A stretch of DNA of 64,000 nucleotides from Shewanella acanthi. GTDB taxonomy: Bacteria; Pseudomonadota; Gammaproteobacteria; Enterobacterales; Shewanellaceae. Positions within the stretch are counted from its first letter, which is position 1, and each line of letters starts with the position of its first letter. The translations under genes and the position numbers were made by a program. This document shows positions 37,362 to 48,509 of this stretch, in pieces. The notes under the pieces are model-generated. The model worked only from the letters and a program-made list of their open reading frames with translations, had not been told where the DNA came from and made no database searches. The stretch covers positions 2,666,001 through 2,730,000 of the forward strand of contig NZ_CP080413.1 in NCBI RefSeq assembly GCF_019457475.1. The letters are read 5' to 3'.

Positions 37362-38132
37362 CTAGCGAATAATACCGCGATCCGATGATGTCACAAAATC
37401 CAGCATTGCTTTCACTTGTGGGTCGTTTTGCGCATCTTCGGCTAATGCAGCAACCGCTTCATCCACAGTCAAGCTACTACGATAAAGAGTTTTGTAGGCA
37501 CGGCGAACCGCCAGTTGCGATTCCTTAGAGAACCCACGGCGCTTCATGCCTTCGCTATTTAGACCACGTGGAATCGCTGGCTGACCCGAAGCCATCACGA
37601 AGGGTGGCACGTCCTGCAGCACTAGTGAGCAACCCGCTGTGAATGCATGGGCACCGATTTTAACGAATTGATGAACCCCAGTCATACCACCGAGGATTGC
37701 CCAGTCGCCCACGTGCACGTGACCTGCGATAGACGCATTGTTTGCCAGAATCACGTTATTGCCAACCACACAGTCGTGGGCAATGTGCACGTAGTTCATA
37801 AACAAGTTATTAGAACCGATGCGAGTTTCGCTGTTGTCTTGAATCGTACCGCGGTGGATGGTCACGTGCTCACGAATAACGTTATTGTCTCCGATGATCA
37901 GACGTGTGGGCTCACCTGCATATTTCTTGTCTTGACACTCTTCACCCACTGAGGCGAATTGGAAAATGCGGTTGCCTTTGCCAATCACCGTTGGGCCCTT
38001 CACCACGACGTGGGAACTTAACCAACAGTCATCGCCAATTTCAACACCGGCGCCAATATAGCTCCATGGACCTATGGTGACGTTTTTACCAATTTTTGCA
38101 TCGGGATGCACAAACGCTAATGAATCTATCAC
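37362..38132 (-). CDS. lpxA: UDP-N-acetylglucosamine acyltransferase
   Basis: First step of lipid A synthesis. A 256-residue left-handed beta-helix protein with hexapeptide repeats (IGKNVTIGPWSYIGAGVEIG) and the family segments HVTIHRGT and NYVHIAHDCVVGNNVILANN, including the catalytic His. The C-terminal helical domain (FSKESQLAVRRAYKTLYRSS) is present. Three bases separate it from fabZ. Confidence 0.97.
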   Translation of the reverse strand: MIDSLAFVHPDAKIGKNVTIGPWSYIGAGVEIGDDCWLSSHVVVKGPTVIGKGNRIFQFASVGEECQDKKYAGEPTRLIIGDNNVIREHVTIHRGTIQDNSETRIGSNNLFMNYVHIAHDCVVGNNVILANNASIAGHVHVGDWAILGGMTGVHQFVKIGAHAFTAGCSLVLQDVPPFVMASGQPAIPRGLNSEGMKRRGFSKESQLAVRRAYKTLYRSSLTVDEAVAALAEDAQNDPQVKAMLDFVTSSDRGIIR

Positions 38133-38135
38133 TGA

Positions 38136-38594
38136 TTAAATCTCTCTGCGGGCACACATGATTTCAGCGGAACACGCCACTTCACCATCCACTTTGGCCT
38201 CACCGTAGAAAACGCCAATCCCGCGGCGTTCTTTAATCATTTTCACTTCGAAGTGAATTTGATCGCCAGGCACAACAACACGTCTAAAACGGGCATTATC
38301 GATACCGGCAAAGTAATACAACACACCAGGAGGCGGCACGTCATCACTCATGGTTTTAAAGGCAAGCAATCCTGTTGCCTGAGCCATAGCTTCTAAAATT
38401 AATACGCCTGGCATCACAGGCTGAACAGGGAAGTGTCCCTGGAAAAACGGTTCATTAATCGACACGTTTTTAATCGCATTAAGGGTCTCACCTGGGGTGT
38501 AATCCAATACGCGGTCGATTAATAGAAATGGATATCGGTGCGGCAGATACTTAAGGATCTCCGTAATATCCATAGTGTTCATTTGATTAGGCAC
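38136..38594 (-). CDS. fabZ: (3R)-hydroxyacyl-ACP dehydratase FabZ
   Basis: Dehydrates 3-hydroxyacyl-ACP in fatty acid synthesis and competes with LpxA for substrate. The 152-residue hot-dog-fold protein has [13 protein letters not shown] and the active site [20 protein letters not shown] (His and Glu). The start is GTG at 38594; the ATG four codons in has no clear ribosome binding site. Confidence 0.96.
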   Translation of the reverse strand: MPNQMNTMDITEILKYLPHRYPFLLIDRVLDYTPGETLNAIKNVSINEPFFQGHFPVQPVMPGVLILEAMAQATGLLAFKTMSDDVPPPGVLYYFAGIDNARFRRVVVPGDQIHFEVKMIKERRGIGVFYGEAKVDGEVACSAEIMCARREI

Positions 38595-38624
38595 GAACCT
38601 GATTCCTCAAATTGCCTTACGCAA

Positions 38625-39650
38625 TTAGTCTGGTGTAGTTGAATTCTTTTCCAGCTTTTTCACACGCTGGAACAGTTCATCCAATTGACGGAAGCGAACT
38701 GTATTTTTACGCCACAGCTTGTTATCCATTGCGACTGTTGCCGAAGAATATAAACCTGGTTCCTGCATACTACTGGTGATGTTAGTACCACCTGACACAT
38801 GCACACCATCGGCAATAGATAAGTGACCCGCAATCGCGCTGCTACCACCAATAATACAATATTTACCAATGGTGACACTGCCAGCGATTGTGGTGCTACC
38901 GGCAATTGCGGTATTTTCACCAATAATATCGTTGTGGGCAACCTGCACTTGGTTGTCGATGATCACACCGTTGTGAATTTCAGTATGGCCTAATGCGCCG
39001 CGATCAATCGTGGTATTTGCACCGATTTCAACGCGATCGCCAATACGTACACCACCGGTTTGCGGGATTTTAACCCACTGACCACGCTCGTTAGCATAGC
39101 CAAAACCATCCGAACCTAAAATAGCACCCGAATGGATAATACAATCTTGTCCTAATTGGACATTATGGTACACAGTCACATTGGCCCATAAACGGCTGTT
39201 AGAACCGATAATAGAATCTTGTCCAATCACAGAACCTGGACCAATCTGCACGTTTTCACCGAGGATCACATTCGCCCCGATAACTGCATTAGCACCAATG
39301 GCAACCCCCTCGCCTAACTGCGCGGATGGGTCAATCACTGCCGTTGGATGAATGCCTGATGCCGCTTTAGGCGTGGTATCTAACAATTGTGCCACTCGAG
39401 CAAAACCCACATAGGGGTCTTTGACGACTAATGCCGTACCCGAATAGTCCTGAGCATCTTTAGCCGACAATAACACCGCGCCAGCTTGAGTAGACTCAAG
39501 CTGAGCACGGTATTTGCTGTTGGCTAAAAAAGAGATTTGACCCGCTTTGGCGTGCTCTAGGGTTGCAACGCTGGCTATCACCATCGTTTCATCGCCCTGA
39601 ACCACGCCATCTAATAACAGGCTTAACTCTTTTAAAGTCACACTTTTCAT
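38625..39650 (-). CDS. lpxD: UDP-3-O-(3-hydroxyacyl)glucosamine N-acyltransferase
   Basis: Third step of lipid A synthesis. 341 residues: an N-terminal uridine-binding domain (about 1-100), then a long left-handed beta-helix of hexapeptide repeats with the catalytic His in VQVAHNDIIGEN (near residue 239), and a C-terminal helix (LDELFQRVKKLEK). It follows skp by three bases. Confidence 0.97.
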   Translation of the reverse strand: MKSVTLKELSLLLDGVVQGDETMVIASVATLEHAKAGQISFLANSKYRAQLESTQAGAVLLSAKDAQDYSGTALVVKDPYVGFARVAQLLDTTPKAASGIHPTAVIDPSAQLGEGVAIGANAVIGANVILGENVQIGPGSVIGQDSIIGSNSRLWANVTVYHNVQLGQDCIIHSGAILGSDGFGYANERGQWVKIPQTGGVRIGDRVEIGANTTIDRGALGHTEIHNGVIIDNQVQVAHNDIIGENTAIAGSTTIAGSVTIGKYCIIGGSSAIAGHLSIADGVHVSGGTNITSSMQEPGLYSSATVAMDNKLWRKNTVRFRQLDELFQRVKKLEKNSTTPD

Positions 39651-39653
39651 TAA

Positions 39654-40160
39654 TTACTTGCCTTTGCTTAAGGCTTCAACCACTTTGGCACTGATGTCAG
39701 CGTTTGGCTTAACATAGATAACCGCACCACGTTGTAAAACGAGATCGAACTTCTCTTTTTCAGCGATAGTGTTAATGGCTTTTTGCACCTTAACTAATAG
39801 TTTGTTTTGCTCTTCACCTTGGCGACGACGTAAGTCTTCATCCAATGCTTTACCTTTTAGCTGATAGTCAGCTTTTAGGGAGTCCATTTTACGTACCAGC
39901 TCAGTTTTTTGCGTGTCATTCATTAACGCGCCATCACGTTGCTGCTTCTCCATCAGAGAACGCATTTCTTCCTGCATTTTCTGAACTTCAGCCATACGAT
40001 CGCCAAACTCGGCTTTCAGCTCTTTAGAGATTTGCTCACGTTGTGGTAACTGTTCAAACACAGCGCCCATATCAACTACAGCAATGTTTTCTGCCTGCGC
40101 CGCTAAAGGTGCACCTAATAAAGCTAACGTCACTAGGGCACGATTTACCATCTTGTTCAA
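39654..40160 (-). CDS. skp: periplasmic chaperone Skp (OmpH)
   Basis: Holds unfolded outer membrane proteins in the periplasm. About 168 residues with a signal peptide ending in PLAAQA and a long alpha-helical, charged coiled-coil region (EFGDRMAEVQKMQEEMRSLM). The best start is a TTG at 40160, which has AAGGAG six bases upstream; the ATG three codons later is too far from that site. It is located between bamA and lpxD as in other Gammaproteobacteria. Confidence 0.93.
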   Translation of the reverse strand: MNKMVNRALVTLALLGAPLAAQAENIAVVDMGAVFEQLPQREQISKELKAEFGDRMAEVQKMQEEMRSLMEKQQRDGALMNDTQKTELVRKMDSLKADYQLKGKALDEDLRRRQGEEQNKLLVKVQKAINTIAEKEKFDLVLQRGAVIYVKPNADISAKVVEALSKGK

Positions 40161-40217
40161 AATAGACTCCTTGTTACCTTTTGTTATATTCAGCAAAACT
40201 TGCCGAGTGTATGCCTT

Positions 40218-42698
40218 TTAAAAAGTTTTGCCAATATTGAAGGAGAAGATCTCTGTGTCATCGCCTTCATACTCTTTTAATGGCCAAGCTAAGCTAAACA
40301 CCATAGGTCCCATTGGGGATAACCACTGTAAACTCATCCCCCAAGACGCGCGGATGCGATTTGGATCGCCGTAGTCCTGTAGCTTATCAAATTGGTCTGC
40401 TGGCAAGGTCATATAGGACGCGTAATCAAACTCCGTATCCCATACGTTACCCGCATCGACGAAGAAGCTGGTACGAACCGAATTAGTATAAGCCTCATCG
40501 AGGAATGGCGTCGGTACAATCAACTCTAAGCTTGCAGTTGCAATGGCGTTACCACCAATAGAGCGACCAGAACTGACACCCACAGTGCTTGGATCACCGG
40601 CTAAACTACAGCTCTCGCCGGTTGGATCCGGGGCGCAAGGCTCGATATCACGGTCAATGTAGAATGAACGAGGGCCGACCGAGTTAGATTTAAAGCCACG
40701 CAGTGAAGTGCTACCGCCTGAGTAATAGTTTTCCCAGAATGGCAGGATTTGGTCGTTATCATTGTACTGACCGTAACCGTTACCATAGCCTAAACGACCA
40801 CGGGCCAAGAACACAAAGCTGTGACTACGGTTGATTGGGAAGTAGAAGTTAGTATCAAAATCGGTCTTGAAGTATTGCAGATCCGAACTTGGCACTGTCA
40901 TCTTGCCACTTAAGCGCTGTGACGAACCGTCCGTTGGGAAGGTACCGCGGTTCAAGGTGCTACGATACCAGCCTAAACTCAGCTCAAAGTTATCGAAACT
41001 TAAATCCGAATTCGGGTCATCTTCACGATAAATATTGTAGAAACGCAGCGCCTGTTCGTAGGTCGAGATTTCCGAAATCGAGTTGTGGCGATAGCCTATA
41101 CCACCGTTAATACGGTTGTATTCGTTAATCGGGAAGCCAGAGTTTAACGCCACACCGTAGGAGCTGTTTTTATAACGCTCAAGGTTAGCTTCGTTAGCAT
41201 CAAACTCGCTCCAGTAAACGCTGCCACCTAAACTCACACCATCCTTAGTCCAATAAGGGTCGGTATAAGATAAGTTCACGTTTTTAGAGTACTTGTTAGT
41301 GCTGATGCTCACCCCAGCTTGGTTACCCGTGCCAAGGAAGTTAGATTGCTGCACACCAAACTGCAAGCTTAAACCCGATTCAGTACCATAACCGACACCG
41401 GCGTTAAATGAGCCCGATGGCTGCTCTTTTACCTTCACCGCCACATCGACTAAATCGTCAGTACCTGGCACTTGAATGGTTTCAGTGTCCACTGTTTCGA
41501 AGAAACCTAAGCGGTTTAAACGCGATTTAGACTGCTCGATTTGCGCTGAATTTAACCATGCACCTTCCATCTGACGCATTTCACGGCGCATCACTTCGTC
41601 TTTGGTCACGGCGTTACCGGTAAAGTTAACCGAACGTACATAGACGCGTTTACCCGGTTTAATGTTGATGTTTAAGGTCACTTCCTTAGTTTTATCATCA
41701 ATCTCTGGGTAAGTTTTAACTTCTGGATAGGCATAGCCAAAACGGCCTAGGTACTTGCTGTACATTTCTTCGGTGAAGGTCACATCACCGCCGTTGTACA
41801 TATCACCGGCTTTAATTGGCAGAATGGACTTCATTAACTCTTCACGGCCCATTAAATCACCGGTTAAGTTAACGTCTTTAACTGTGTATTTTTCACCTTC
41901 ATTGACGTTGATGGTGATGTATAAACCTTTACGGTCAGGTGTCATCGCCACTTGAGTCGAAGTGACTTCAAAGCGGATATAACCCTTATTGTGGTAATAG
42001 GTTTTAATGGTCTCAAGGTCAGCTTGCAGCTTTTGTTTCTGATAGCGACGCTCACCAAAAAGATCCCACCAAGCGACGTAATCTTTGAGCTCTAGCATGC
42101 CGATAAGCTCAGCATCGGTGAATTCTTTATTGCCGACGACGTTAATTTGGCGAATTTCCGCCGCCAAACCTTCGGTAAACTTGAATTTTAATTCCACGCG
42201 GTTACGGGGCAAGTTAATGATTTGCGCTTCCACTTTAGCGCCGTATTTACCCACACCGTAGTAGAAATCTTGCAGACCTTTTTCAATGCCAGAGAGCATA
42301 GTACGGTCTAAAGACTCACCGACTTTCACGCCGCTGCCGTCCAAACTTTCCTGTAACTGCTCGTCTTTAATATCTTTGTTGCCTTCGAAGGTCACGGCGC
42401 TGATCGTCGGACGCTCGGTCACTTTCACAATCAAGACACCACCATCGTGGCTGATGGAGATATTTTCAAAGTTCGTTGAACCATACAGGCTCTTAATCGC
42501 CTGCTGAATTTTTAACTGGTCAACAGTATCACCCACTTTCACTGGTAAGCTTAACAAGGCAGCACCCAGTGCGACTCGCTGCAAACCTTCAACTTGGATG
42601 TCGGTCACTTCAAAGGGTTGGAAAGATTCAGCCAACACATTCCCTGAAAACGACGCACCGACGAATAACATCGAGGCAAAAAGTTTATTCAATCTCAT
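40218..42698 (-). CDS. bamA: outer membrane protein assembly factor BamA
   Basis: Central Omp85 barrel that inserts beta-barrel proteins in the outer membrane. 826 residues: signal peptide ending NVLA, five POTRA domains (about 25-425) and a C-terminal 16-strand barrel. Loop 6 carries STSLRGFKSNSVGPR with the conserved RGF, and the last residue is aromatic (FNIGKTF). It lies between rseP and skp. Confidence 0.97.
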   Translation of the reverse strand: MRLNKLFASMLFVGASFSGNVLAESFQPFEVTDIQVEGLQRVALGAALLSLPVKVGDTVDQLKIQQAIKSLYGSTNFENISISHDGGVLIVKVTERPTISAVTFEGNKDIKDEQLQESLDGSGVKVGESLDRTMLSGIEKGLQDFYYGVGKYGAKVEAQIINLPRNRVELKFKFTEGLAAEIRQINVVGNKEFTDAELIGMLELKDYVAWWDLFGERRYQKQKLQADLETIKTYYHNKGYIRFEVTSTQVAMTPDRKGLYITINVNEGEKYTVKDVNLTGDLMGREELMKSILPIKAGDMYNGGDVTFTEEMYSKYLGRFGYAYPEVKTYPEIDDKTKEVTLNINIKPGKRVYVRSVNFTGNAVTKDEVMRREMRQMEGAWLNSAQIEQSKSRLNRLGFFETVDTETIQVPGTDDLVDVAVKVKEQPSGSFNAGVGYGTESGLSLQFGVQQSNFLGTGNQAGVSISTNKYSKNVNLSYTDPYWTKDGVSLGGSVYWSEFDANEANLERYKNSSYGVALNSGFPINEYNRINGGIGYRHNSISEISTYEQALRFYNIYREDDPNSDLSFDNFELSLGWYRSTLNRGTFPTDGSSQRLSGKMTVPSSDLQYFKTDFDTNFYFPINRSHSFVFLARGRLGYGNGYGQYNDNDQILPFWENYYSGGSTSLRGFKSNSVGPRSFYIDRDIEPCAPDPTGESCSLAGDPSTVGVSSGRSIGGNAIATASLELIVPTPFLDEAYTNSVRTSFFVDAGNVWDTEFDYASYMTLPADQFDKLQDYGDPNRIRASWGMSLQWLSPMGPMVFSLAWPLKEYEGDDTEIFSFNIGKTF

Positions 42699-42729
42699 AG
42701 AGCACTTCTAATTATTAGTCTGTCCTTGC

Positions 42730-44100
42730 TCAGAGTCGGGCAAAATCGTTGAAAAGCGCAATGCTCATCAACATCAGCAGTAGCGCTGCCCCAAATCTGA
42801 ATCCTATTTCCTGTACCTTTTCTGATACAGGTTTGCCAGTGATTACTTCAACGAAGTAATACAGCAGGTGTCCCCCATCGAGCACAGGCAACGGCAGCAA
42901 ATTAATGATGCCTAAATTGACACTGATAAGCGCGAGGAAACCGAGAAAGTAGACCAAGCCATAGTTTGCACTATTGCCCGCACCCTGTGCGATGGAGATA
43001 GGTCCACTCAAATTCTTCACCGACACATCGCCAGTAAATAATTTGCTAATCATCTTAAAGCTCACGGCAACAAGTTGCCATGTTTTATCAACGGCGATAC
43101 CGATTGCATCGATTGGGCCGTATTCCAACTGTAACTTCATGTTCTCAGGCCACTGTGCCTGTGTTGGACTCACGCCTAAAACACCGGTAAGTTTGCCTTC
43201 ACTGTTTTCAACGCCCGTTGGTGTCACCGACACACTAAGCTGATCTGCGCCGCGACGTACCGTTAAATCAATAGCCACATTGGCAGAATGTTGAATAATG
43301 TCAACAAAAGCAGGCCAATCAGTGTAATTTTCACCGTTGATTGCCACGATTAGATCGCCCACTTTCAGTTCACTGTTCGCGGCAGCACTGTTCTGACTAA
43401 TCGATGCTATCTTTGGTTCAATCTCAGGACGATAAATCCCTAACCCTAATGTCGTAATCGGCGATTCTTTCTCCGGATCGAAGCGCCAATCGCGGGTATC
43501 TAAGGTATAAGTGCGCGCTGGCGTGTCCAAACCTTCGAGTGCATTTAGCGGAGCAACCGACACACTTAAACTATCATCACCGATATGGCCTACGAGGGCT
43601 AAATTCACTTCTTCCCAGTTACGAACGGTTTGCCCTGATATTGCAGTCACCTTCAAAGGCTCTGTCACTTGAATTTGTGCGGCAGCGGTATTTGGCGTTG
43701 TAGAAGTGATAACAGGTTTAAGTGAAGGCACCCCAATCAGATACATCAGATAAAGGGCTGCAATTGCAAAGATAAAGTTTGCGATGGGGCCAGCGGCGAC
43801 AATGGCAATCCGCTGCCACACGCTCTTGCGGTTAAAAGCCTGGGGCTTTAATTCCTCGGGGACATCCTCGACACGCTCATCGAGCATTTTGACATAGCCA
43901 CCAAGCGGGATCATGGCGAGCACATACTCAGTGCCATCCTGCCCCTGTTTACGCCATATCGCTTTGCCGAAACCGATGGAGAAACGCTCGACTTTTACGC
44001 CGCAGCGGCGAGCAACATAGAAATGACCGTACTCATGGGCGGTAATTAACAACCCAAGTGCAACGATGAAAAAACCTAAGTTCCAAAAAAAGTCTAACAT
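42730..44100 (-). CDS. rseP: RIP metalloprotease RseP
   Basis: Site-2 protease that releases sigma-E by cleaving RseA and removes leftover signal peptides. 456 residues with the zinc motif TAHEYGHF in the first membrane helix, two PDZ domains (about 110-310), and the third zinc ligand region LPLPVLDGGHLLYY near the C-terminus. Four membrane segments are apparent. Confidence 0.96.
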   Translation of the reverse strand: MLDFFWNLGFFIVALGLLITAHEYGHFYVARRCGVKVERFSIGFGKAIWRKQGQDGTEYVLAMIPLGGYVKMLDERVEDVPEELKPQAFNRKSVWQRIAIVAAGPIANFIFAIAALYLMYLIGVPSLKPVITSTTPNTAAAQIQVTEPLKVTAISGQTVRNWEEVNLALVGHIGDDSLSVSVAPLNALEGLDTPARTYTLDTRDWRFDPEKESPITTLGLGIYRPEIEPKIASISQNSAAANSELKVGDLIVAINGENYTDWPAFVDIIQHSANVAIDLTVRRGADQLSVSVTPTGVENSEGKLTGVLGVSPTQAQWPENMKLQLEYGPIDAIGIAVDKTWQLVAVSFKMISKLFTGDVSVKNLSGPISIAQGAGNSANYGLVYFLGFLALISVNLGIINLLPLPVLDGGHLLYYFVEVITGKPVSEKVQEIGFRFGAALLLMLMSIALFNDFARL

Positions 44101-44141
44101 TCCGCTCCTTACGTCGTATTACTTCCCTAAACTCGACTGAT

Positions 44142-45332
44142 TTAGGCAAATTTGGCTAACAGTTCACGGGCATATACCCGAGTCTGCGCATCTAAGGCAA
44201 TAATGTCGTCAATGCTGCCCATCGCCGTTTTAGGCAAAGCAGTTAAGCAGGCTTCATTGATCTTGGCAATCTGGGTAAAACCAATCAGTCCCTTCAGGAA
44301 GGCATCAACGGCAATCTCATTGGCCGCATTTAGCACTGTCGTCGCCTCTTGCCCCTGAGCACAGGCTTCGATGGCAAGGGCTAAACAGGGGAAGCGATTA
44401 AAGTCGGGTTCACAAAAGCTTAACTGTCCGACTTTGAAAAAATCCAAAGGTTCAACACCAGAGAAAATTCTTTGGGGATAGGACATACAGTGTGCAATTG
44501 GTGTACGCATATCAGGATTACCCATTTGGGCAATCACGCTGCCATCGCGATATTGCACCATCGAATGAATCACGCTTTGCGGATGAATAACGACCTTCAA
44601 TTGATCTTTTTGGGTATTAAACAACCAGCGGGCTTCGATAAACTCGAGCCCCTTATTCATCATGGTTGCCGAATCGACCGAAATCTTAGGCCCCATGGAC
44701 CAATTAGGGTGTTTGCAGGCCTGGGCTGGTGTCATCGAGGCAAGGCTTGAAAGCTCTGCCGTCAAAAACGGGCCACCGGATCCTGTGAGCAGAATATGGG
44801 AAATACCTGAAGCGGCTAAATCACAGCGTCCTAAATTGGACTGAACTTCCTCGGGTAAACATTGGAAAATGGCATTGTGCTCACTGTCGACAGGCAGCAA
44901 GGTGGCACCAGAGACTTTAGTGGCTTCAATAAACAATTCGCCAGACATCACCAGTGCTTCTTTATTGGCAAGTAAGACTCTTTTACCAGCCTTGACTGCG
45001 GCCAAGGTGGGGACTAAACCTGCTGCCCCCACGATGGCCGCCATCACAGTATCCACCTCAGGGGCAGTCACGAGACTGATAAGCTCGTCTTCACCACTAG
45101 TGACTTGGATGTTAAGGCTCGAAGGTAGTTGGTCGTTCAGTGCTTTAGCCGCGTTTGAATCGACCATGTGTACGACTTGCGGCCTATGGGCTAAGCATAA
45201 TGCGAGCATCTTATCGACACTGGCATTTGCCACAAGTCCATACACCTGATAAGCCTCAGGGTTCGCGGAGATCACACTTAAGGTACTTGCACCGATTGAG
45301 CCGGTCGCGCCCAAAATCACCATATTTTGCAT
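44142..45332 (-). CDS. dxr: 1-deoxy-D-xylulose 5-phosphate reductoisomerase
   Basis: Second step of the MEP isoprenoid pathway, giving precursors of the undecaprenyl chain made by the neighbouring uppS. 396 residues with the NADPH motif [28 protein letters not shown], the metal/substrate site [15 protein letters not shown] and [11 protein letters not shown]. The ATG at 45332 gives the usual start (MQNMVILG) and lies four bases after the cdsA stop. Confidence 0.97.
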   Translation of the reverse strand: MQNMVILGATGSIGASTLSVISANPEAYQVYGLVANASVDKMLALCLAHRPQVVHMVDSNAAKALNDQLPSSLNIQVTSGEDELISLVTAPEVDTVMAAIVGAAGLVPTLAAVKAGKRVLLANKEALVMSGELFIEATKVSGATLLPVDSEHNAIFQCLPEEVQSNLGRCDLAASGISHILLTGSGGPFLTAELSSLASMTPAQACKHPNWSMGPKISVDSATMMNKGLEFIEARWLFNTQKDQLKVVIHPQSVIHSMVQYRDGSVIAQMGNPDMRTPIAHCMSYPQRIFSGVEPLDFFKVGQLSFCEPDFNRFPCLALAIEACAQGQEATTVLNAANEIAVDAFLKGLIGFTQIAKINEACLTALPKTAMGSIDDIIALDAQTRVYARELLAKFA

Positions 45333-45336
45333 AGCA

Positions 45337-46194
45337 TTACATCCAGAAAGCAATGTAGATCAGCGTGAATACTGGCAATGCAGCAGTCAAACTGTCGATT
45401 CTGTCTAGCACGCCGCCGTGACCTGGCAGAATAGTGCCAGAATCTTTGATGCAGGCAGCGCGTTTAAACATACTCTCGGATAAATCACCCAGAGCCGAAA
45501 TCAGCGCCACAAAAATCGTAACAGTAATCACTAACCCCAGCTCTTGCTCTGGTGAAACGTACATCACCCCCGCCGCAACGACTAACGTTGTCGCTAGGCC
45601 GCCCATCAATCCCTCGAGGGTTTTAGCAGGGCTAACGGCTGGCATCAGCTTTGTTTTACCAATCGCTTTACCCACAAAGTAAGCCCCCGAGTCAGCGGCC
45701 CACACTACTAACATCACTAAAAACACCAGTGATGCTCCATAGTATGGTGATAACTGCGAGCTAATCGATTTAAGCGCGATTAAGGCCACAAAACATGGCA
45801 CCAGAGTGAGCTGCCCAAACATGGATTTGAGCATGGGATTGTTTTGCCATAACTTGGCGCTTTTAGGGTAAGTCAGCACTAACAATAAGGAGAGTACCCA
45901 CCACATAGCACCAATCGCCATGACCGCAAAATAGATGGGATGAATTTGCCCCCGAAGCCAAATGGTGTCGGCGGGCACTATCAGGTTTAATGCGACGAGT
46001 AAGACCCCGACCGTCACTGTAAAACTCCACTGAGTCACATGACATTGACTGTCAATAATTCTGCCCCACTCCTTCGCTGCGATCAGAAATACCGCCACTA
46101 ATGCCCAAGCAAAATACTGAACTGGGAGTATGAAAATGGCTCCCAACACCAATGGAATCAACCAAATTGCTGTTATTATACGTTGTTTTAGCAA
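45337..46194 (-). CDS. cdsA: phosphatidate cytidylyltransferase
   Basis: Makes CDP-diacylglycerol for all phospholipids at the inner membrane. 285 residues with about seven to eight membrane segments and the family signature [28 protein letters not shown] near the C-terminus (shown as its key residues K-R, K-D-S and H-G-G). The start is a TTG at 46194, six bases after GAGGAA, which gives the length and the [10 protein letters not shown]-terminus of E. coli CdsA. Confidence 0.94.
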   Translation of the reverse strand: MLKQRIITAIWLIPLVLGAIFILPVQYFAWALVAVFLIAAKEWGRIIDSQCHVTQWSFTVTVGVLLVALNLIVPADTIWLRGQIHPIYFAVMAIGAMWWVLSLLLVLTYPKSAKLWQNNPMLKSMFGQLTLVPCFVALIALKSISSQLSPYYGASLVFLVMLVVWAADSGAYFVGKAIGKTKLMPAVSPAKTLEGLMGGLATTLVVAAGVMYVSPEQELGLVITVTIFVALISALGDLSESMFKRAACIKDSGTILPGHGGVLDRIDSLTAALPVFTLIYIAFWM

Positions 46195-46213
46195 AAAAAA
46201 TTCCTCACGATGT

Positions 46214-47041
46214 TTACAATGCGCGCATCTCTTCAATTTGACTGCCCGTCAAACCGAAACGGCGCTGGCGACTGTTAAAAGTGGCAATCGCTTCATGAAA
46301 TGCCTGTTCATCGAAATCAGGCCAGAGGGTGTCCAAGAACACTAACTCTGCGTAGGCAGCCTGCCAGAGTATAAAATTGCTGATCCGATAATCACCGCCA
46401 GTGCGGATCATTAAATCAACTTCACTCTGATTTTGCATGCATAAATGCTCATTTAAGGCCTCTTCGGTGAACTGACTGCTGGTCATTTCGCCAGTTTCCA
46501 CCTTTTCAGCTAACTTTTGAGCAGCTTGCAGAATATCCCATCGACCACCGTAATTGGCGGCAATATTAAGAGTTAACCCCTGATTGGTTGCTGTCTTTTC
46601 TTCAGCAGCCTTAATTTGTTTTTGCAAGCGCGCAGAAAAACGACTGATATCTCCGATGATATTGAGTCGTACTTGGTTTTTATGCAGCAACTTGATTTCC
46701 CGTTGCAAGACTGTAAAAAACAGTTCCATCAACAGGCTGACTTCTTTATCGGGTCGGCGCCAATTCTCGCTTGAAAACGCAAACAGCGTCAGCGACTCAA
46801 TGCCTAGTTGACTCGCTGCACTTACCGCGCGACGAACCGCCTTAACTCCCGCTTTATGCCCCATCACCCTGGGTTGACCTTGGGTTTGGGCCCAACGACC
46901 ATTACCGTCCATAATAATGGCGACATGTTTAGGTAATGACTGCTTAACCCGTTCGGGCAAAGCTTCCGGTAAGGTTGTCTGTCTGCAGGCATCCTGCTCA
47001 GACGGCCTTGTCTGCGGCTCAAATTCCACTGTGGATGACAT
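46214..47041 (-). CDS. uppS: undecaprenyl diphosphate synthase
   Basis: Builds the C55 lipid carrier for cell wall and O-antigen units. 275 residues with the catalytic motif [11 protein letters not shown] near residue 41, FSSENWRRP, and [15 protein letters not shown] plus [12 protein letters not shown]. An N-terminal extension of about 35 residues ([20 protein letters not shown]) precedes the core and has no assigned role. Confidence 0.95.
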   Translation of the reverse strand: MSSTVEFEPQTRPSEQDACRQTTLPEALPERVKQSLPKHVAIIMDGNGRWAQTQGQPRVMGHKAGVKAVRRAVSAASQLGIESLTLFAFSSENWRRPDKEVSLLMELFFTVLQREIKLLHKNQVRLNIIGDISRFSARLQKQIKAAEEKTATNQGLTLNIAANYGGRWDILQAAQKLAEKVETGEMTSSQFTEEALNEHLCMQNQSEVDLMIRTGGDYRISNFILWQAAYAELVFLDTLWPDFDEQAFHEAIATFNSRQRRFGLTGSQIEEMRAL

Positions 47042-47123
47042 CTATTACAACCCTTTAAAATAGACAAACGCCGTGTAGTATACCCCTACACGGCGCTGCA
47101 ACTCTAGCTTAACGAAGCTGAGA

Positions 47124-47681
47124 TTAGACTTCCATCAACTCAACTTCTTTCGCTGCTAAAATTTCATCAACTTTCTTGATGTTAGCATCGGTGAGTTTTT
47201 GTACTTCATCTTCAAAACGACGTACATCGTCTTCAGTACATTCTTTCGCTTTTTCAAGCTTCTTCACTTCAGAAATCGCATCACGACGTACGTTACGGAT
47301 AGCCACACGGCCACCTTCGGCTTCGTTACGCACCACTTTGATAAAGTCTTTACGACGTTCTTCAGTCAGTGCCGGTAATGGAATACGTAAAGTCGCACCA
47401 GCAGACATTGGGTTTAAGCCCAGGTCCGAGCTCATAATCGCCTTTTCAACCGCTTGAATAGCGCTACGGTCGAACACAGTCACAGACAGGGTGCGCGCGT
47501 CTTCAACACCCACGTTAGCCACTTGGTTCAGTGGTGTCATGGTGCCATAGTAAGACACTTGGATAGAATCCAGTAAGCTTGGGTGTGCACGGCCTGTACG
47601 TACTTTAGCCATTTGATTTTTGGTTGCTTCTACGCACTTACCCATGCGCTCTAGAGCATCTTGTTTAATATCTGCAATCAC
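47124..47681 (-). CDS. frr: ribosome recycling factor
   Basis: Splits post-termination ribosomes together with EF-G. The 185-residue protein has the RRF pattern [38 protein letters not shown] and RNVRRDAI. Between pyrH (30 bases upstream) and uppS, the usual order. Confidence 0.97.
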   Translation of the reverse strand: MIADIKQDALERMGKCVEATKNQMAKVRTGRAHPSLLDSIQVSYYGTMTPLNQVANVGVEDARTLSVTVFDRSAIQAVEKAIMSSDLGLNPMSAGATLRIPLPALTEERRKDFIKVVRNEAEGGRVAIRNVRRDAISEVKKLEKAKECTEDDVRRFEDEVQKLTDANIKKVDEILAAKEVELMEV

Positions 47682-47710
47682 GTTAAATGTCCTTCTTGGT
47701 CATTAAAAAC

Positions 47711-48439
47711 TTATTTAGCTCGGATCAGCGTGCCTTCTTCTTCACCCATGACCACACGGCGTAATGCGCCTGGTTTGTTCATGTTGAATACCAAAATCGG
47801 CATGTCATGGTCACGCGCCATAGTAAAGGCAGCTAAGTCCATTACTTTTAATTCTTTGTCGAGTACTTCAGTGTAAGATAACTCGTCGTATTTAACCGCT
47901 TCAGGGTTTTTCATCGGGTCGTCTGAGTAAACACCGTCAACTTTAGTGCCTTTTAGCACGACTTCTGCTTCGATTTCAATGCCGCGTAAACAAGCAGCTG
48001 AATCGGTAGTGCAGAATGGGTTACCCGTCCCTGCAGCGAAAATCACTACACGGCCAGATTTTAATAAACTGATTGCTTCAGCCCAATTGTAGTCATCACA
48101 CACCCCTTTTAACGGGATAGCAGACATCAGGCGAGCATTAACATAGGCACGGTGCAGGGCATCACGCATGGCGAGGCCATTCATTACCGTTGCCAGCATA
48201 CCCATGTGATCGCCCACCACACGGTTCATACCGGCTTTTGCCAAGCCTTCACCGCGAAATAGATTGCCACCACCAATGACCACACCCACCTGAATGCCTA
48301 ACTCTACCAGCTCTTTCACTTCTTGAGCCATGCGATCTAACACTTTTGGGTCGATGCCAAAGCCTTCGTCGCCCATTAATGCTTCGCCACTTAATTTTAG
48401 AAGGATGCGTCTAAATGCAGGTTTTGGATTGGTGCTCAT
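47711..48439 (-). CDS. pyrH: UMP kinase
   Basis: Phosphorylates UMP to UDP; hexameric amino-acid-kinase-fold enzyme regulated by GTP and UTP in related bacteria. The 242-residue protein shows [25 protein letters not shown] and the nucleotide-binding [20 protein letters not shown] terminator-like hairpin separates it from tsf. Confidence 0.97.
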   Translation of the reverse strand: MSTNPKPAFRRILLKLSGEALMGDEGFGIDPKVLDRMAQEVKELVELGIQVGVVIGGGNLFRGEGLAKAGMNRVVGDHMGMLATVMNGLAMRDALHRAYVNARLMSAIPLKGVCDDYNWAEAISLLKSGRVVIFAAGTGNPFCTTDSAACLRGIEIEAEVVLKGTKVDGVYSDDPMKNPEAVKYDELSYTEVLDKELKVMDLAAFTMARDHDMPILVFNMNKPGALRRVVMGEEEGTLIRAK

Positions 48440-48462
48440 AATTTTTATATCCTGGTCATAAC

Positions 48463-48488
48463 AAGACCGCAGCGATGGCTGCGGTCTT
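48463..48488 (-). terminator. hairpin between tsf and pyrH
   Basis: Perfect ten-base stem AAGACCGCAG / CTGCGGTCTT with a six-base loop, located after the tsf stop. No long T run follows on the minus strand, so read-through into pyrH is likely. Confidence 0.65.
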
Positions 48489-48509
48489 GGGGGTATTTAG
48501 CGTTGGCGA